This document shows positions 1 through 11,459 of a stretch of 64,000 bases of DNA, piece by piece. This DNA comes from Doris montereyensis. Lineage: Eukaryota; Mollusca; Gastropoda; Nudibranchia; Dorididae. The notes beneath the pieces are model-generated. The model was not told where the DNA came from. It saw only the letters and a program-made list of their open reading frames with translations, and did no database searches. The DNA is taken from contig JAXRKP010000220.1 of NCBI GenBank assembly GCA_037039925.1, positions 86,001-150,000 on the forward strand, read 5' to 3'. Every line of letters starts with the position of its first letter. Positions within the stretch are counted from its first letter, which is position 1. The position numbers and the translations under genes are program-made.

Positions 1-244
1 GGCATCACAAAAGTTGACCTTCCGGCACTTTGTAGAAAAGTATCAGATTCAGATTACAAAATTTCACCAAAATTGCAAAAATTGAAAAGTATGAAATCTT
101 GAAATGCAGCTTTCCAATACAGTGGCTGGATCACCCAACAAAAGTCTTAATGACATGTGACTAACAGTATCCCTGACCCCGAGAGGGAGCTAAGCGAGCT
201 TCAGCATTGAAAGCTTGGTCCTTTTTTCCCCCAATGTAATTATC

Positions 245-555
245 CTGATTGTCAAGAGCAGACTCACCGACTGTAGATCATTTATCCCCCGGCCATTTCA
301 TTCAAAGTCCTTCTCAACTCCTGGAGGAGTATACAGTACACAAGCTGTTAGGTTTTTCATACTAACACTCTGACAAGTTCTCTGTCTACCTCTAGCTGGG
401 TACTCATTCACACCTGAGTCAAGTGAGAAAAAATAGAGTAAAGTACCTTTCTTAAGAGTACAACGTTGTAGAAAAAAAACCCCATCTGTGCCAGCCGTGG
501 GGTTTGAACCAGTGTCGTCATGGTTACAAGCCCACAACTGTATGGTTCTCACGTC
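245..555 (-). mobile_element. tRNA-derived SINE-B, antisense
   Basis: The tail at left has GACTCACCGACTGTAGATCA and TTTATCCCCCGGCCATTTCA. The body has AACACTCTGACAAGTTCTCT and CATTCACACCTGAGTCAAGT. The tRNA-like head at right has GGGGTTTGAACCAGTGTCGT (complement of a B box). It matches 45320-45614 throughout. Confidence 0.88.
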
Positions 556-729
556 TTCCCATTTTTTTTACATTTATTGTTTTGAAAATAACTGAAAAAG
601 AACGTGCATATAAATCATTGAAAGGGAAAATCAACTTGCCGTTCCTGAAGCGAAGACATCATTAACTCTTGCTATTTGAAGGTCGGTGTTGAGTCAATGG
701 GACAGTACAAAGGAAAATCCAAACATTCA

Positions 730-985
730 TTAGCACCTGTCTGAGGCACATTTTTAAGCTCAGGTGGCCAGAAAAGATAAGGAATGAAGACCTTTGACAG
801 TGAGCAGGACAGCAACCAGTGGCCGTACAGATCATGCGGAGAAAGTGGGGTTGGATTGGACACACCCTCAGGAAACCAGCATCCAGCACCACACGCCAAT
901 CTCCTGACCTGGAACCCACAGGGGAAAAAGGAAGAGAGGCCGACCTCTCAATCTCAGCACCTGGAGGTGAGACACTGAAGCATGT
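730..985 (+). mobile_element. LINE RT C-terminal fragment
   Basis: One + strand frame encodes IRNEDL, then AGQQPVAVQIMRRKWGWIGH and TLRKPASSTTRQ, a highly characteristic C-terminal segment of endonuclease-reverse transcriptase LINEs (IRRRKWGWLGHTLRKP). Two stops interrupt it. It is a fragment only, cut at both ends. Confidence 0.85.
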
Positions 986-1325
986 AGATTTCAAATAGCC
1001 TGCTTTAGGTTCTTAGCGAATAACTCTTGAATCAAATCAGTATCTCAATTGATTGGAACCGGATTGTTTTGCCTGCGATCTGCGAATCTGTTTATTGTTA
1101 CTAGATTAGATTTCTCAATTTCAGGTCATTACAATAACAAGCCTACATAACTTCAGTATCGAGAACTACGTAAAAAGCCCTCAGAACTTCATTATCAAGT
1201 ACTAATTTGACCTAATAATAGTACTTAATGTCACTCAACCGGTACATTGGTTTCTGAGTTATCACAGTTAAAGTTCAAGATACCCAGCTTTATAATAAAG
1301 ACATATCATAATCCAACATTGTTTA
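986..1325. other. No feature recognised
   Basis: AT-rich and unique by eye. ACTTCAGTATCGAG and ACTTCATTATCAAG give a faint internal duplication around 1150-1200. Confidence 0.5.
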
Positions 1326-1336
1326 CGGGCATGCTT

Positions 1337-1505
1337 ACATATATATATATATATCTCTTGCTCTCTCTCTCCCTCTTTCGTTTTCTGTCTGTCTCTCCTG
1401 GGCTCTGTATTTGCCCCTGACTATCTGTCTTTCTATCTATATAATGATCCATCCATCTATCTCTCTGTCTATCCATCCATCGATCCATTTATTCATTCAT
1501 CTACC
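1337..1505 (+). repeat. Compound TA, CT and TCTA/CATC microsatellite
   Basis: (TA)n at 1340-1353, CT-rich to about 1400, then TCTATCTA and CCATCCAT tetranucleotides to 1505. GACAGACA-type words follow. Confidence 0.9.
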
Positions 1506-1785
1506 CATCTTTGAGACAGACAAACAGGAGAGAGACAGACCAACAGAGAGTAAGCTAATATATTAAGGGTTTCTTCATTCCTCATTCTGAATGTAACTTT
1601 GCCATTGCATTGGATTTTGATTTTATGCTTTGATACAGTCCATGAATTATTGGCTACAGTTTGATGAAAATGGGGAATCATGAACAAGATATCTTATGTT
1701 TTCGTCATAATTGTAGTAACATAATTAAGCCTAAACTTATGGCAATACACCTGTAACATCATCATGCCTACAGCTGTCTTACAGT

Positions 1786-3037
1786 AGTCATACCCCCAAA
1801 GATACAGTTTGTAGTCACACCCCCAAAGTTACTAGTCACGATAAACAAAGTGTAGTCACACCCCAAACTTACAGTAGTCACACCCCCAAACTTACAGTAG
1901 TCACCCCCAAAGATACAGTAGTCACACCCCCAAACTTACAGTAGTCACACCCCCAAAGTTACAGTTACACATAGTCATACACCCCCAAACTTACAGTAGT
2001 CACACCCCAAACTTACAGTAGTCACACCCCAAACTTACAGTAGTCACACCCCCAAACTTACAGTAGTCACACCCCCAAAGTTACAGTAGTCACACCCCAA
2101 ACTTACAGTAGTCACACCCCCAAAGTTAAAGTCACACCCCCAAAGATACAGTAGTCACACCCCAAATAGTCACACCCCAAACTTACAGTAGTCACACCCC
2201 CCAAAGTTACAGTAGTCACACCCCCAAACTTACAGTAGTCACACCCCAAACTTACAGTAGTCACACCCCCAAACTTACAGTAGTCACACCCCAAAGTTAC
2301 AGTAGTCACACCCCAAACTTACAGTAGTCACACCCCCAAACTTACAGTAGTCACACCCCCAAACAGTTCACACTCCAAACACAGTAGTCACACCCCCAAA
2401 CTTACAGTAGTCACACCCCCAAACTTAGTCACACAGTAGTCACACCCCCAAACTTACAGTAGTCACACCCCAAACTTACAGTAGTCACACCCCCAAACTT
2501 ACAGTTACAGTAGTCACACCCCCAAAGTTCACAACCTCAAAATAGTCACACCCCCAAACTTACAGTAGTCACACCCCCAAAGTTACAGTAGTCACACCCC
2601 AAAGTTACAGTAGTCACACCCCCAAAGTTACAGTAGTCACACCCCAAACTTACAGTAGTCACACCCCCAAAGTTACAGTAGTCACACCCCCAAACTTACA
2701 GTAGTCACATCCCCAAACTTACAGTAGTCACACCCCCAAACTTACAGTAGTCACACCCCCAAACTTACAGTAGTCACACCCCCAAAGTTACAGTAGTCAC
2801 ACAGTCACAAACTTACAGTAGTCACACCCCCAAAGTTACAGTAGTCACAAAGTTACAGTTACAGTCACATCCCCAAAGTTACAGTCACACTCCCAAAGTT
2901 AAAGTTACAGTAGTCACAAGTCACACCCCCAAAGTTACATCCCCAAAGTTACAGTTACAGTCACATCCCTAAACACTCCCAAAGCTGAACAGTAGTCACA
3001 CCCCAAAGTTAGTCACACCCCCAAACTTACATCGTGT
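1786..3037 (+). repeat. 23-bp satellite, about 50 copies
   Basis: Unit CTTACAGTAGTCACACCCCC plus AAA, 22 or 23 bp depending on four or five C, with alternating AAACTT and AAAGTT variants. It frays towards the right (2810-3000), where units are truncated and scrambled. It has no coding potential. Confidence 0.97.
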
Positions 3038-3039
3038 CA

Positions 3040-3365
3040 TGTTGGCGTGTTGACAACTGCAAACATGACACGTGTCCGAGTGTGTTATAAATTTGATCCA
3101 ACATGTACAGACATATCCACATCAAATCAGTAACATAGGAATTTAACCAACCTAACAATCCCTGTAGTAATTCTCCTCTGCCTGCGCTTTAAAATGGCTG
3201 CCTAAATTTTATCTCGTGAAGCTTCACAAACATTTTGTTCAATTAGGGCGGTGTTTAATTGATTCAAACGGACTGGATCATGCGTTTTTCCTCAGGTTCG
3301 TCTCCCCCAAACCACCCTCTTGCATTATCAGCTCATTACCTGTTGACTGTTATCTTATCTAGAGC
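3040..3365. other. No feature recognised
   Basis: Contains a small near palindrome (CATCGTGTCATGTTGGCGTG with AACATGACACGTG, 3030-3073). Otherwise nothing is recognised. Confidence 0.45.
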
Positions 3366-3371
3366 CTCAAC

Positions 3372-3533
3372 ATGGATCGCTCCATGAAGAAAAGTGATAT
3401 TCCTTCTCCATGTGACTTCATCAAACAAATTGTCACCAAACGCAGAGGAAAAATCCTCGGGAATTTAACAATACAATATGATTCCCACAGTCTTAGAGTT
3501 CATTTTTATATAGAAAATGATACTCTTACATAG
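3372..3533 (+). CDS. Unassigned 53-codon open frame
   Basis: Begins MDRSMKKSDIPSPCDFIKQI and continues VTKRRGKILGNLTIQYDSHS, ending at TAG 3531. It is basic and not low complexity, but I recognise no family. It lies upstream of a decayed LINE and may be part of its first open reading frame or leader, or chance. A stop-rich stretch follows. Confidence 0.25.
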   Translation: MDRSMKKSDIPSPCDFIKQIVTKRRGKILGNLTIQYDSHSLRVHFYIENDTLT

Positions 3534-3842
3534 GTATTTGGGCAACTCAGCCCTATTCCCTGCACAGGGTTTTGAAGTTTCAGGCAAAACACCAAAAAAG
3601 GAGGCCTTGATATTACCCATGAATTAGCTCATGGCCTGCCAGTGCCACTGCCAGTGGTCGACTACCCCGCAGCACTAGGCATGTCTAAAGTGACTATAGG
3701 TCTTGATAAAAGACATTGGTGAAATTCACCATCTATTACTCAAAATAAGCTAAAATTCTTCTTGAAGGAAATGCCAGCACCATCTGGCTTGAAGAGGAAT
3801 TTCAAACTTCCAGTCTTGTTAAATAAATAAATTCTTGAAACC

Positions 3843-4380
3843 TTGACTTCAAATCCGCAATTGGTCTCATTACGTCAGCTACTCCACCTTGCCCATAAGG
3901 CATGTGGCAACCACTGCCTCAACACAGACGTTTGCCTTGTCTGTTGTCCCTCATCTCCTCAGACTCAGAGCCGACTGTGTGTTACCCCATCAACGTCTAC
4001 CACTACCAGCAACACACCAACTGTATCGACAGCAATGAGCGTCGAACACACAACACTGGCGCCTCTTCCCGACCACAACACATGTTCTACCTCGACCACA
4101 CCGCCATCCACAAACAGCTTTCCTTTATCCCTCATCATTCTTGTGCTTTATGGACGCCATGATGTATGCACCACCGCTACCCATTCCCATTCAGAGCACC
4201 TGGACTCAAACCACGCCACCAATCGGGCCATTACGTCACAACGTCCAAGTCTTGCACGCAGTAAAGTCACTCAAGGTCGCATCCATACAAACCCCGCCCA
4301 TCCCAGCCCTTCGGTTCCGCAAGCCGACACCAGCCTGCTCGTGTTCCTGTGCTGACACAATAAAGGAGTTAACAAAGATG
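3843..4380 (+). mobile_element. Thr/Ser/Pro-rich LINE ORF1 remnant
   Basis: Open for 170 codons in one frame (Thr/Ser-rich), while another frame has PPIPALRFRKPTPACSCSCA then DTIKELTKMVYSLQVMVAMA, which looks like an ORF1 C-terminal helix. The composition and its place before other LINE parts suggest a decayed retrotransposon ORF1. A host exon is less likely. Confidence 0.35.
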
Positions 4381-4404
4381 GTATATTCATTGCAGGTAAT
4401 GGTT

Positions 4405-4812
4405 GCAATGGCAACAAGGCAGGGTGTCGCCTTTGCATTACAATCCCTTTTGTGGCACAGAGGTGAAATCTCTTTTGTCTTACTTTTTGTCTTCTATATT
4501 CAGTTATATCCACCCACTCTTTCATGCATTATCTTCATGTCTTAATATTCACCCTTCCTACTTTTTCACTCCCGCCCCGTGAGAACCCAGGACCTCTCCA
4601 ACAGGGGAGAGGAGCAGAATACTAATACTAATACTAGGTACACCGCCGTCTCTCCATCCATGCGTGTCGTAGAAGGCGACCAAGGACACCGTGGCTGCCG
4701 TGGGTTGCGAATGGCAACAAGGCGGGGTGTCGCCTATGCATTACAAGCTCTTTTGTGACACAGAGGCGACATCTCTTTTCTCTTACTTTTTGTCTTCTAT
4801 CCATCCACTCCT
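4405..4812 (+). repeat. About 100-bp direct duplication
   Basis: 4408-4500 and 4711-4800 share ATGGCAACAAGGCRGGGTGT, CGCCT, GCATTACAA and CACAGAGGYGA with ATCTCTTTT and CTTACTTTTTGTCTTCTAT. They are separated by about 210 bp that includes ATACTAATACTAATACTAGG. Probably a duplicated LINE segment. Confidence 0.85.
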
Positions 4813-4859
4813 TTGCTCTATCGTCATGTCTATGTCTCCTCTTCTTTTTGCTTTTTGGT

Positions 4860-6990
4860 TCTCCTTTTTGGGACTTAACTTCCCTTAGTGGGCGCCTCGT
4901 TTCCCGTGAGGTGCGACCCGTAAGACAGGAAAAGGGGATCCTGGAGGTTGAGGTGAAGCACCCTGCTGGGACGTCTAACCAACACGCCTCTTTGGCCTTG
5001 GCTTCTGCTAAGACAGGCGCGGGTGTAGCCTACTCCGCTCAATCGGGTGGGACACCATATCGATATGGTGTCCTTGGGTCAATCTTGGTCGGGGGAGTGG
5101 GGCACCTTTACCCCTAAGGTGGGGGTGCTCGCTTCCTCTCGACAAAGACTAGAACCCCCAGAGTATGATTTGGCAGGCGGAACTTGTCCCCTTTTTGGAC
5201 GCACAGTAAGCGTGGGATGATGCTAAGGCAGAATTGATTTTAAAAAAATTATTTATAGATACTAAAACAAAACCTTTCCCTTGCCCCACCACCCCCACCC
5301 CCTAAGCAAGTCCCAAGCGGGGGAGCAGGTGCGCCATATTGGGTTGACCTCGTTTTCTGGTGGTCGAATCGGACGATAAAGCTCGAGCTGTAGCATCACT
5401 CAGTGTCTTCAAAATAGCTCGCTCAAGCACTGAGATCTAGTGGCGTGATGTGCAAGCCCAAAAGCGTCGCAGACTTCGCTCTGGTGACCTTTTGATTGAA
5501 ATCGCATCGAAAGATGAGTCGTCAAAGCTGCTCGGCACAGGACATTTTGGTGATATCCATGTGGACGTTGAGCCTCACCTGAGCCTCAATAGTTCGAAGA
5601 GGTGGTGAGTGAAATGGATGGGGTTACCCATGCAAGACAGATAATCGTCTGCAAGGGGGTAAGGAGATCAAGACTCATACGTGGGTCTTGACCTTCGATG
5701 CATCCGAACTGCCAACGATTCTCACCATTGAGTATTTGGTTTTGGCTGTCAGATCTTTTGTCTCGAACCCGAGAGGGTGCTTTAACTGTCTGTCATTGAG
5801 TTTGGACATGGAAAGACGAAGTGTCGTCGAGAGGCCGCTTGCCCCCGCTGTGGTCACTATTCCAAACCCTAACCGAGATCTCAGTGACCCATCTAGTTAT
5901 AGACCAATAGTTTTAACTAGTTGCCTTTGCAAAACCATGGAAAGAATGGTGAATAATCGCCTTCTTTGAGCCTTGAGAGAAAAAAATCTTCTTTCTGAAG
6001 TCCAATGCGGTTTTCGCAAAAACCATAGTACTAATGATCATCTTATTCGTCTGGAAAGCTTTTTTCGGGATGCCTTTGCTCGAAAAAGGCAGGTACTTGC
6101 TGTCTTTTTTTACCTGGAAAAGGCTTACGATACGACCTGGAAACATGGTATTCTTACTGGCATTTTCAACTTCAATTTCCTTGGTTGTCTGCCTATTTTT
6201 GTTCCTGAGTTTCTGCTAAAACGGTATCTCAAAGTTACATTAGGTTCTACATTATCTGAAGATTTTTCACAGGAAAATGGAGTTCCACAAGGTAACATTC
6301 TTTCTCCGGTATTATTTAACATAAAAATCAGTAGTATCATAAGGGCACTGCTTACCAATGTACAAGCATCTCTTGTTGTAGATGATTTTGATATCTATAT
6401 TGAAGGCAAACATTTGCGATACCTTGAAAGATCAATGCAACTCTGTATCAACAAAGTTCAAAAATGGGTAAATGGCAACGGTTTCAAATTCTCCACAACA
6501 AAGCTACATGCTGAACCCAGTCTTTATTTAAACAAAACGCCTCTCAAAGTTTCTAAGGAGGCCAAATTTTTAGGTGTGATCTTTGACACAAAGTTATCGT
6601 TCTTGCCTCATGTTCAGAGCCTGAAGAAAAAATGTCAAAAGGCTCTGAATATTCTGCGAGTTGTGGGCCACACGGGCCAACGATACCAACCTGGGTGTAA
6701 CACTGACAAATACGCCTTTGCACAACACGCAGTTCCAGAATGGAATGAGCTTCCAGCTGGTATTACAAACGTTCAGACCACTGAACAATTTATACATCTT
6801 CACAAATGAATTGATTACAAATTGTAAAACCATCTGCGGGATAGGCCAATAGGCCCTTTGCAGATCAATGAACAGAAATAGCAACAGATGAACTTGGGAT
6901 CCTTTCCTTTATAACGGTCACAACGGGACTCGCCTGTAAAGAGATTTACCCCCAGATCCATCAGCCTCGTTGTGACCGAGCGCCATTGTA
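4860..6990 (+). mobile_element. Decayed jockey-like LINE: ORF1 zinc knuckle joined directly to RT
   Basis: 5340-5870 is an ORF1 (Gag-like) remnant: DLLIEIASKDESSKLLGTGH, LTFDASELPTILTIEYLVLA then VRSFVSNPRGCFNC, and in a shifted frame FGHGKTKCRREAACPRCGHY, a CCHC-type knuckle pair. At about 5868 it passes straight into the RT: DPSSYRPIVLTSCLCKTMER, SEVQCGFRKNHSTNDHL, AVFFYLEKAYDT (motif A), ENGVPQGNILSPVLFN (motif B), VVDDF (motif C) and KFLGVIFDTKLSFLPHVQ, with one TGA at 5967. Motif A has Tyr where the catalytic Asp (FFDLEKAYD) belongs. A shortened C-terminus follows (AVPEWNELPAGI, to 6809). The endonuclease is missing entirely. Confidence 0.85.
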
Positions 6991-7310
6991 TTCACATTTC
7001 AGAATTGAGTTGGTTAGTTATTAAAATGAAGAATTTTCATCTAATAAGTCATGTGATTTTTAAAATATCTCTAAACTGCTGATATCAACCAACGATCAGG
7101 CGCAAGCAGCCATTATCTCTCCGTCCGAAAGAGTAACAATGAGCAATACATTACAATCTACATGTATTATATTTTATCAAACATGAATGAAGATATCGAC
7201 ATTTTTTTTTTCATGATCAATTTTTAAAAGAGAACTATTGTTTTAGTTCTAGTTCAAATTTCAAACACAAGACAGAAAGATTCACATTTTAAGGACAGGT
7301 AAGCGTGTAA
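6991..7310. other. No feature recognised
   Basis: AT-rich sequence between the LINE end and the duplicated segment. Confidence 0.5.
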
Positions 7311-7734
7311 GTTATACATGTACTGAGGGGAGGGGGAGGGGGGCTGCTCCTGGGAGTGATTTTTGTTGCTTTTTAGTTAGGGTATTCATATGAGTAGATG
7401 TCAAAATGTAGTTATTCTCTATCATTGAAACATTTGTAACGTCCTTGATTGCCAAGGAAAGGATCGCCATCTTGGATTTTGACCCAATTTTCAAAATATA
7501 TCTCCTCACTTAGCAATGAATAAAATCGCTCAAAACCTATGCAGATTCTCCCCATTCAATATCTAAAGAGTGGCGTCGGATTTTTTAGATATTTTGGATA
7601 GTTTGTTTTTTTCTAATGAGTTTTTGAAAATAATAAATATCATTTACATTTATTTACATGCACAAATGGCATTTTAATTACCAAAAAAAATATTTTCTCA
7701 AAAAGTTTACAAGATATGGAGAGAAAAAAACAAA

Positions 7735-8218
7735 CGGCCTTCTATTAACAATAACATTGACGAGAGGACCCTACGTCCTTCTATTAACAATAACATTGAC
7801 GAGAGGACCCTACGTCCTTCTATTAACAATAACCTTGACGAGAGGACCCTACGTTCTTCTATTAACAATAACATTGACGAGAGGACCCTACGTCCTTCTA
7901 TTAACAATAACCTTGACGAGAGGACCCTACGTTCTTCTATTAACAATAACATTGACGAGAGGACCCTACGTCCTTCTATTAACAATAACATTGACGAGAG
8001 GGCCCTACGTCCTTCTACTTCTATTAACAATAACATTGACGAGAGAACCCTACGTCCTTCTATTAACAATAACATTGACGAGAGGACCCTACGTCCTTCT
8101 ACTTCTATTAACAATAACATTGACGAGAGGACCCTACGTCCTTCTATGAACAATAACATTGACGAGAGGACCCTACGTCCTTCTATTAACAATAACATTG
8201 ACGAGAGGACCCTGTCTG
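7735..8218 (+). repeat. 39-bp minisatellite, about 12 copies
   Basis: Unit CTACGTCCTTCTATTAACAA plus TAACATTGACGAGAGGACC. Two units carry an extra CTTCTA. Both strands are open across the array because the unit is 13 codons long and stop-free. Copy 2 of the segment has a single diverged unit (11865-11890). Confidence 0.97.
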
Positions 8219-8254
8219 CCAAATGTTATAAACGTCGGTTGGTAAATGACGGAG

Positions 8255-8465
8255 GAGATAGAAAATAAGTGGGGAAAACTACTTTTCGAGAAAAATACAA
8301 AGAAATCAAGAGAAACTAAGTGGGGAAAACTACATTTCGAGAAAAATACAAAGAAAAGAGAAAATAAGTGGGGTAAAACTACTTTTCGAGAAAAATACAA
8401 AGAAATCAAGAGAAAATAAGTGGGAAACTACATTTCGAGAAAAATACAAAGAAATCAAGAAAATA
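8255..8465 (+). repeat. 51-bp array, 4 copies
   Basis: Unit GAAAATAAGTGGGGAAAACT plus ACTTTTCGAGAAAAATACAA and AGAAATCAAGA, with one shorter copy. The corresponding place in copy 2 (11945-11990) has one unit only. Confidence 0.93.
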
Positions 8466-9004
8466 ATACAAACAAGACACCCCAGACGAGTTACCCTTCT
8501 TGTAGCAGTCCTTTTACTCTTTCGACAGTCTCTTGGCATTGATGCTAATGTAAAGAGGATTGTAAATCTAGGTTTAGATGTGAACTATTGTGAAAACAGT
8601 TGTCATAATGACCATTTTCTTTTGTTTCATTCCTGTATTCCTATACTTGTGCGCGTGTTTACAAACACATTGCCCGCACCATTTGACCTCCACCTCTTAT
8701 GTCACTCAGCGCTAGGCCAACTCAGCGACGACTGTTTTAATCTACCCTCGCCTACAAACTATTGTGTAACAATAAAATTATACGTCATATGGAAACTTTT
8801 CTGTCATAAACTTGTAGATAAATGTTCGTTCTACCCGAATATATAAATAACCGAATATCGACATCTTGGTCCCAAACTCACCAATTCAAGTGACGCCCTC
8901 CCCTCCCCCCTCCTCCCTCCTCCTCCTTACAATGACTTTTAAACACTCATCCAATGCTTCTTCACACAATACAATGATGAAAGCTGGTCCATCATAAGTG
9001 ACAT

Positions 9005-9258
9005 CGATGACCGAGCGATGAGGCTGCCAGACTGGGGATCATGAGGCCCAGAGTTCGAATTCTAGCAAAGCTAGTTCCCACGTTGTGTTCCTTCGGAAAT
9101 ACACTTCACACCAGGTGCAAATGGGTACACGCACAAGTTTGGGAGTCAAACATGCGTCAAATTAGTCTCCTGACCAGGAGATATTTATTCTCGCCTGTTC
9201 TGCTTCACGCTATTGAAACCGGGATAAACTCCGGGCATTGAAGGAACTTGACTACTTA
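9005..9258 (+). mobile_element. tRNA-derived SINE-A
   Basis: Head GATGACCGAGCGATGAGGCT with B box GAGTTCGAATTCTAG, then GTTGTGTTCCTTCGGAAATA, CCAGGTGCAAATGGGTACAC and GCTATTGAAACCGGGATAAA. Same family as 28125 and 16590. Confidence 0.88.
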
Positions 9259-9274
9259 CTGACATCACACATAA

Positions 9275-9555
9275 ATAATGACGTACACAGATAATGACTT
9301 ACACAGATAATGACGTACACAGATAATGACTTACACAGATAATGACTTACACAGATAATGACTTACACAGATAATGACTTACACAGATAATGATGTACAC
9401 AGACAATGGCTTACACAGATAATGACTTACACAGATAATGACTTACAGATAATGACTTACACAGATAATGACGTACACAGACAATACACAGATAATGACT
9501 TACACAGATAATGACTTACACAGATAATGACTTACACAGATAATGACTTACACAT
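9275..9555 (+). repeat. 16-bp minisatellite, about 17 copies
   Basis: Unit ATAATGACTTACACAG, with a few ACGTACACAG variants and one truncated unit, directly following the SINE-A tail. Confidence 0.97.
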
Positions 9556-9559
9556 GACA

Positions 9560-10325
9560 TGTTGTGTCAATTCACTTGGGCTTGGGTGTTCTTAGGCTTT
9601 TCTTTTTTCGTTCAATCTTGAAAAACGTGTTAAAAAGTAACATTACACATAACCGTAATATATAAGAAGACATGTAGAATACTGAGTTGGGTTGGGTTTT
9701 TTTTTTCAATTTTGAGGATTTTGCAAACAGCTATTTTATGAAAAAAGTATAAAAAAGCACATTACAATAATTACATGCTCGTGCAGGTTTATTCAACTCC
9801 GATTTTGCTGAAGATTTTCCAACAACATTGGATATAAGAATTGAAATTACAACCATTATTTCTCAGCTTTCAAAACAGAACAAAGAAAACGAGAATTTTG
9901 CGTACCGCAGCCTATTTAGTTGAGCAAGTTAAATTTTCAATATTTTTTGGAACGATTTGATAAGATTTGGTTTGATAATAATATATGGTATACAACAGTT
10001 CAAGATTTTTAAAAACATCACCATACATTATGCAATGACAATATATCTAATGAATGTTTAGATGAAATCACAAATGCATTGTTATCGTGCGGTGTTGATG
10101 ATAACATACTATTAGTTGCTAAAGGGAGAAAAAATTATTGTAATTTTCCCATGGGCATAACAAATGAGTATTGGACAAATGTGGCAATTTTATTTGTTAT
10201 CTTCATGGGTGGATCAAATCGGTAATGGTGTTTTCTTTCTTCTGTGTACAATAAATGGCATTGTAATTGTTTAAGATATTGTGTTTGAATATTGTTACTG
10301 ACTTTGTTTCTATTGTTAATAGCAA
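9560..10325. other. No feature recognised
   Basis: AT-rich. No host gene or known repeat is seen. Confidence 0.5.
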
Positions 10326-10380
10326 CGACAAACTGTGAGGCAAGAGGTATATCAAAAGTGACGGACATGACATTAACCAA
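10326..10380. repeat. Short dispersed repeat (also at 25320)
   Basis: GACAAACTGTGAGGCAAGAG followed by AAAAGTGACGGACATGACAT matches 25322-25376. Confidence 0.5.
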
Positions 10381-10384
10381 CAGT

Positions 10385-11280
10385 AAAACCCTTGACTTTC
10401 ATGACGCTACAACTATTTTAAGTCTCCACATGACATCGTGACGGTTCGACTCAATGAAAAATAATTGAAAGGAAAGTATGATAACGATATAGAGTGCATT
10501 ATACCCGTTTCTAATTCATATATAGGTCTAGATCTAATATTTTGGATCCCATCTTATTATGAATCTTTCTAGGTTGCGAAAGTCGCTGCGAATTGTTGAC
10601 ACTCAACCCTATCCGTTTGACATTTGTTATGAAGAAATAACTACGGATGACGCATATTATGTTCAAACATAAAGACAATGGCATAAGCAATAGAGAAAAA
10701 TACGATTTTCTCAAAAGGTCGTTTTTTGTTCATTATTTCCTATCTATTTTTTATTCATTATTTCCTATATTTTTTTTTTTATTTCTCAACGCATCTTCAT
10801 GAAATTTGGTATGTATGATGAGCGGGGAAAACAATTATCAGATGCTTTTTTTAATACGTATTATAGTTTTGTAAAAATTGAATTTTTTGTACAGTATTTT
10901 TGTGTATTTTTGGGTGTTCTCATATGCTATTTTCAAAATTTCATAAAAACAAATAGTACAAATAAAACAAAAATCTGATCTGCTCAAATTTAAGATATTG
11001 GATCAAATAAGGTGTGTGCCAAGTTTGAAAGAAATTTGTTGAAAAATGTAGAAGCCTATCGATATTGAAGTTGGTAAAATTTGGAGGCAAAATCCAAGAT
11101 GACCACCATTTCCATGGCAACCGGGAGCGTCAGAAAAAACTCCCGACATATTTCAACTCAACACGCCATGTCCATTACACCATAAGTTAAATTGATAGGA
11201 ACAAACGGAAACATTTTCACTCCAAGACCCACTCCCGTCCTTAAGTCAATTTCACCCAGCCCCACGGCGATACCAGTAGG
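10385..11280. other. AT-rich, with one inverted short homology
   Basis: Mostly unrecognised. 11075-11120 (CAAAATCCAAGATGACCACC, TTTCCATGGCAACCGG) is the reverse complement of the motif at 11588-11628 in the duplicated segment. A related core (GCCATCTTGGATTTT) also occurs at 58281. Confidence 0.55.
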
Positions 11281-11287
11281 GTACACA

Positions 11288-11324
11288 CCACAGAACACTA
11301 AAACAGTATTTTAGTATTCTGTGG
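11288..11324. repeat. Short hairpin
   Basis: CCACAGAACACTAAAA and TTTTAGTATTCTGTGG are 16-bp arms with one mismatch and a 5-bp loop (CAGTA). GTACACAC-type sequence lies on both sides. Confidence 0.85.
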
Positions 11325-11459
11325 TACACACTCCTACGCACGAAGTGAGTTTCGTATCTCTGGAATAACTTTGCTCACGAAGGATTTCCCACCTCGTAAA
11401 CTTTCGTGCTCCCGACCGTGTATTTTGGCGGTCCCCTACTTAACTGTTATAACAAGTTA

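Larger units (their letters stand above)
7311..8925 (+). repeat. Duplicated segment, copy 1 (with expanded arrays)
   Basis: It is alignable with 11460-12500 at both ends: CGCCATCTTGGATTTTGAC, CTCAAAACCTATGCAGATTC, TTGTAGCAG, TAAATCTAGGTTTAGATGTG, TGCGCGTGTTTACA and GTTCTACC all recur in the same order and orientation. Copy 1 is longer because it carries the 39-bp and 51-bp arrays. The nature of the unit is unknown, perhaps a non-coding transposable element. Confidence 0.85.

Noticed and set aside
7658..8222. Leu-rich repeats on both strands (LLLTITLTRGPY, VLSSMLLLIEGR)
   Set aside because: The 39-bp satellite is 13 codons long. The unexpanded copy at 11865 shows it is non-coding.
9005..9080. 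tRNA gene from the B box GTTCGAATTC
   Set aside because: The acceptor stem and other arms do not pair. The sequence is the head of a SINE found in three copies. The same holds for 28125, 45560, 37800 and 52290.
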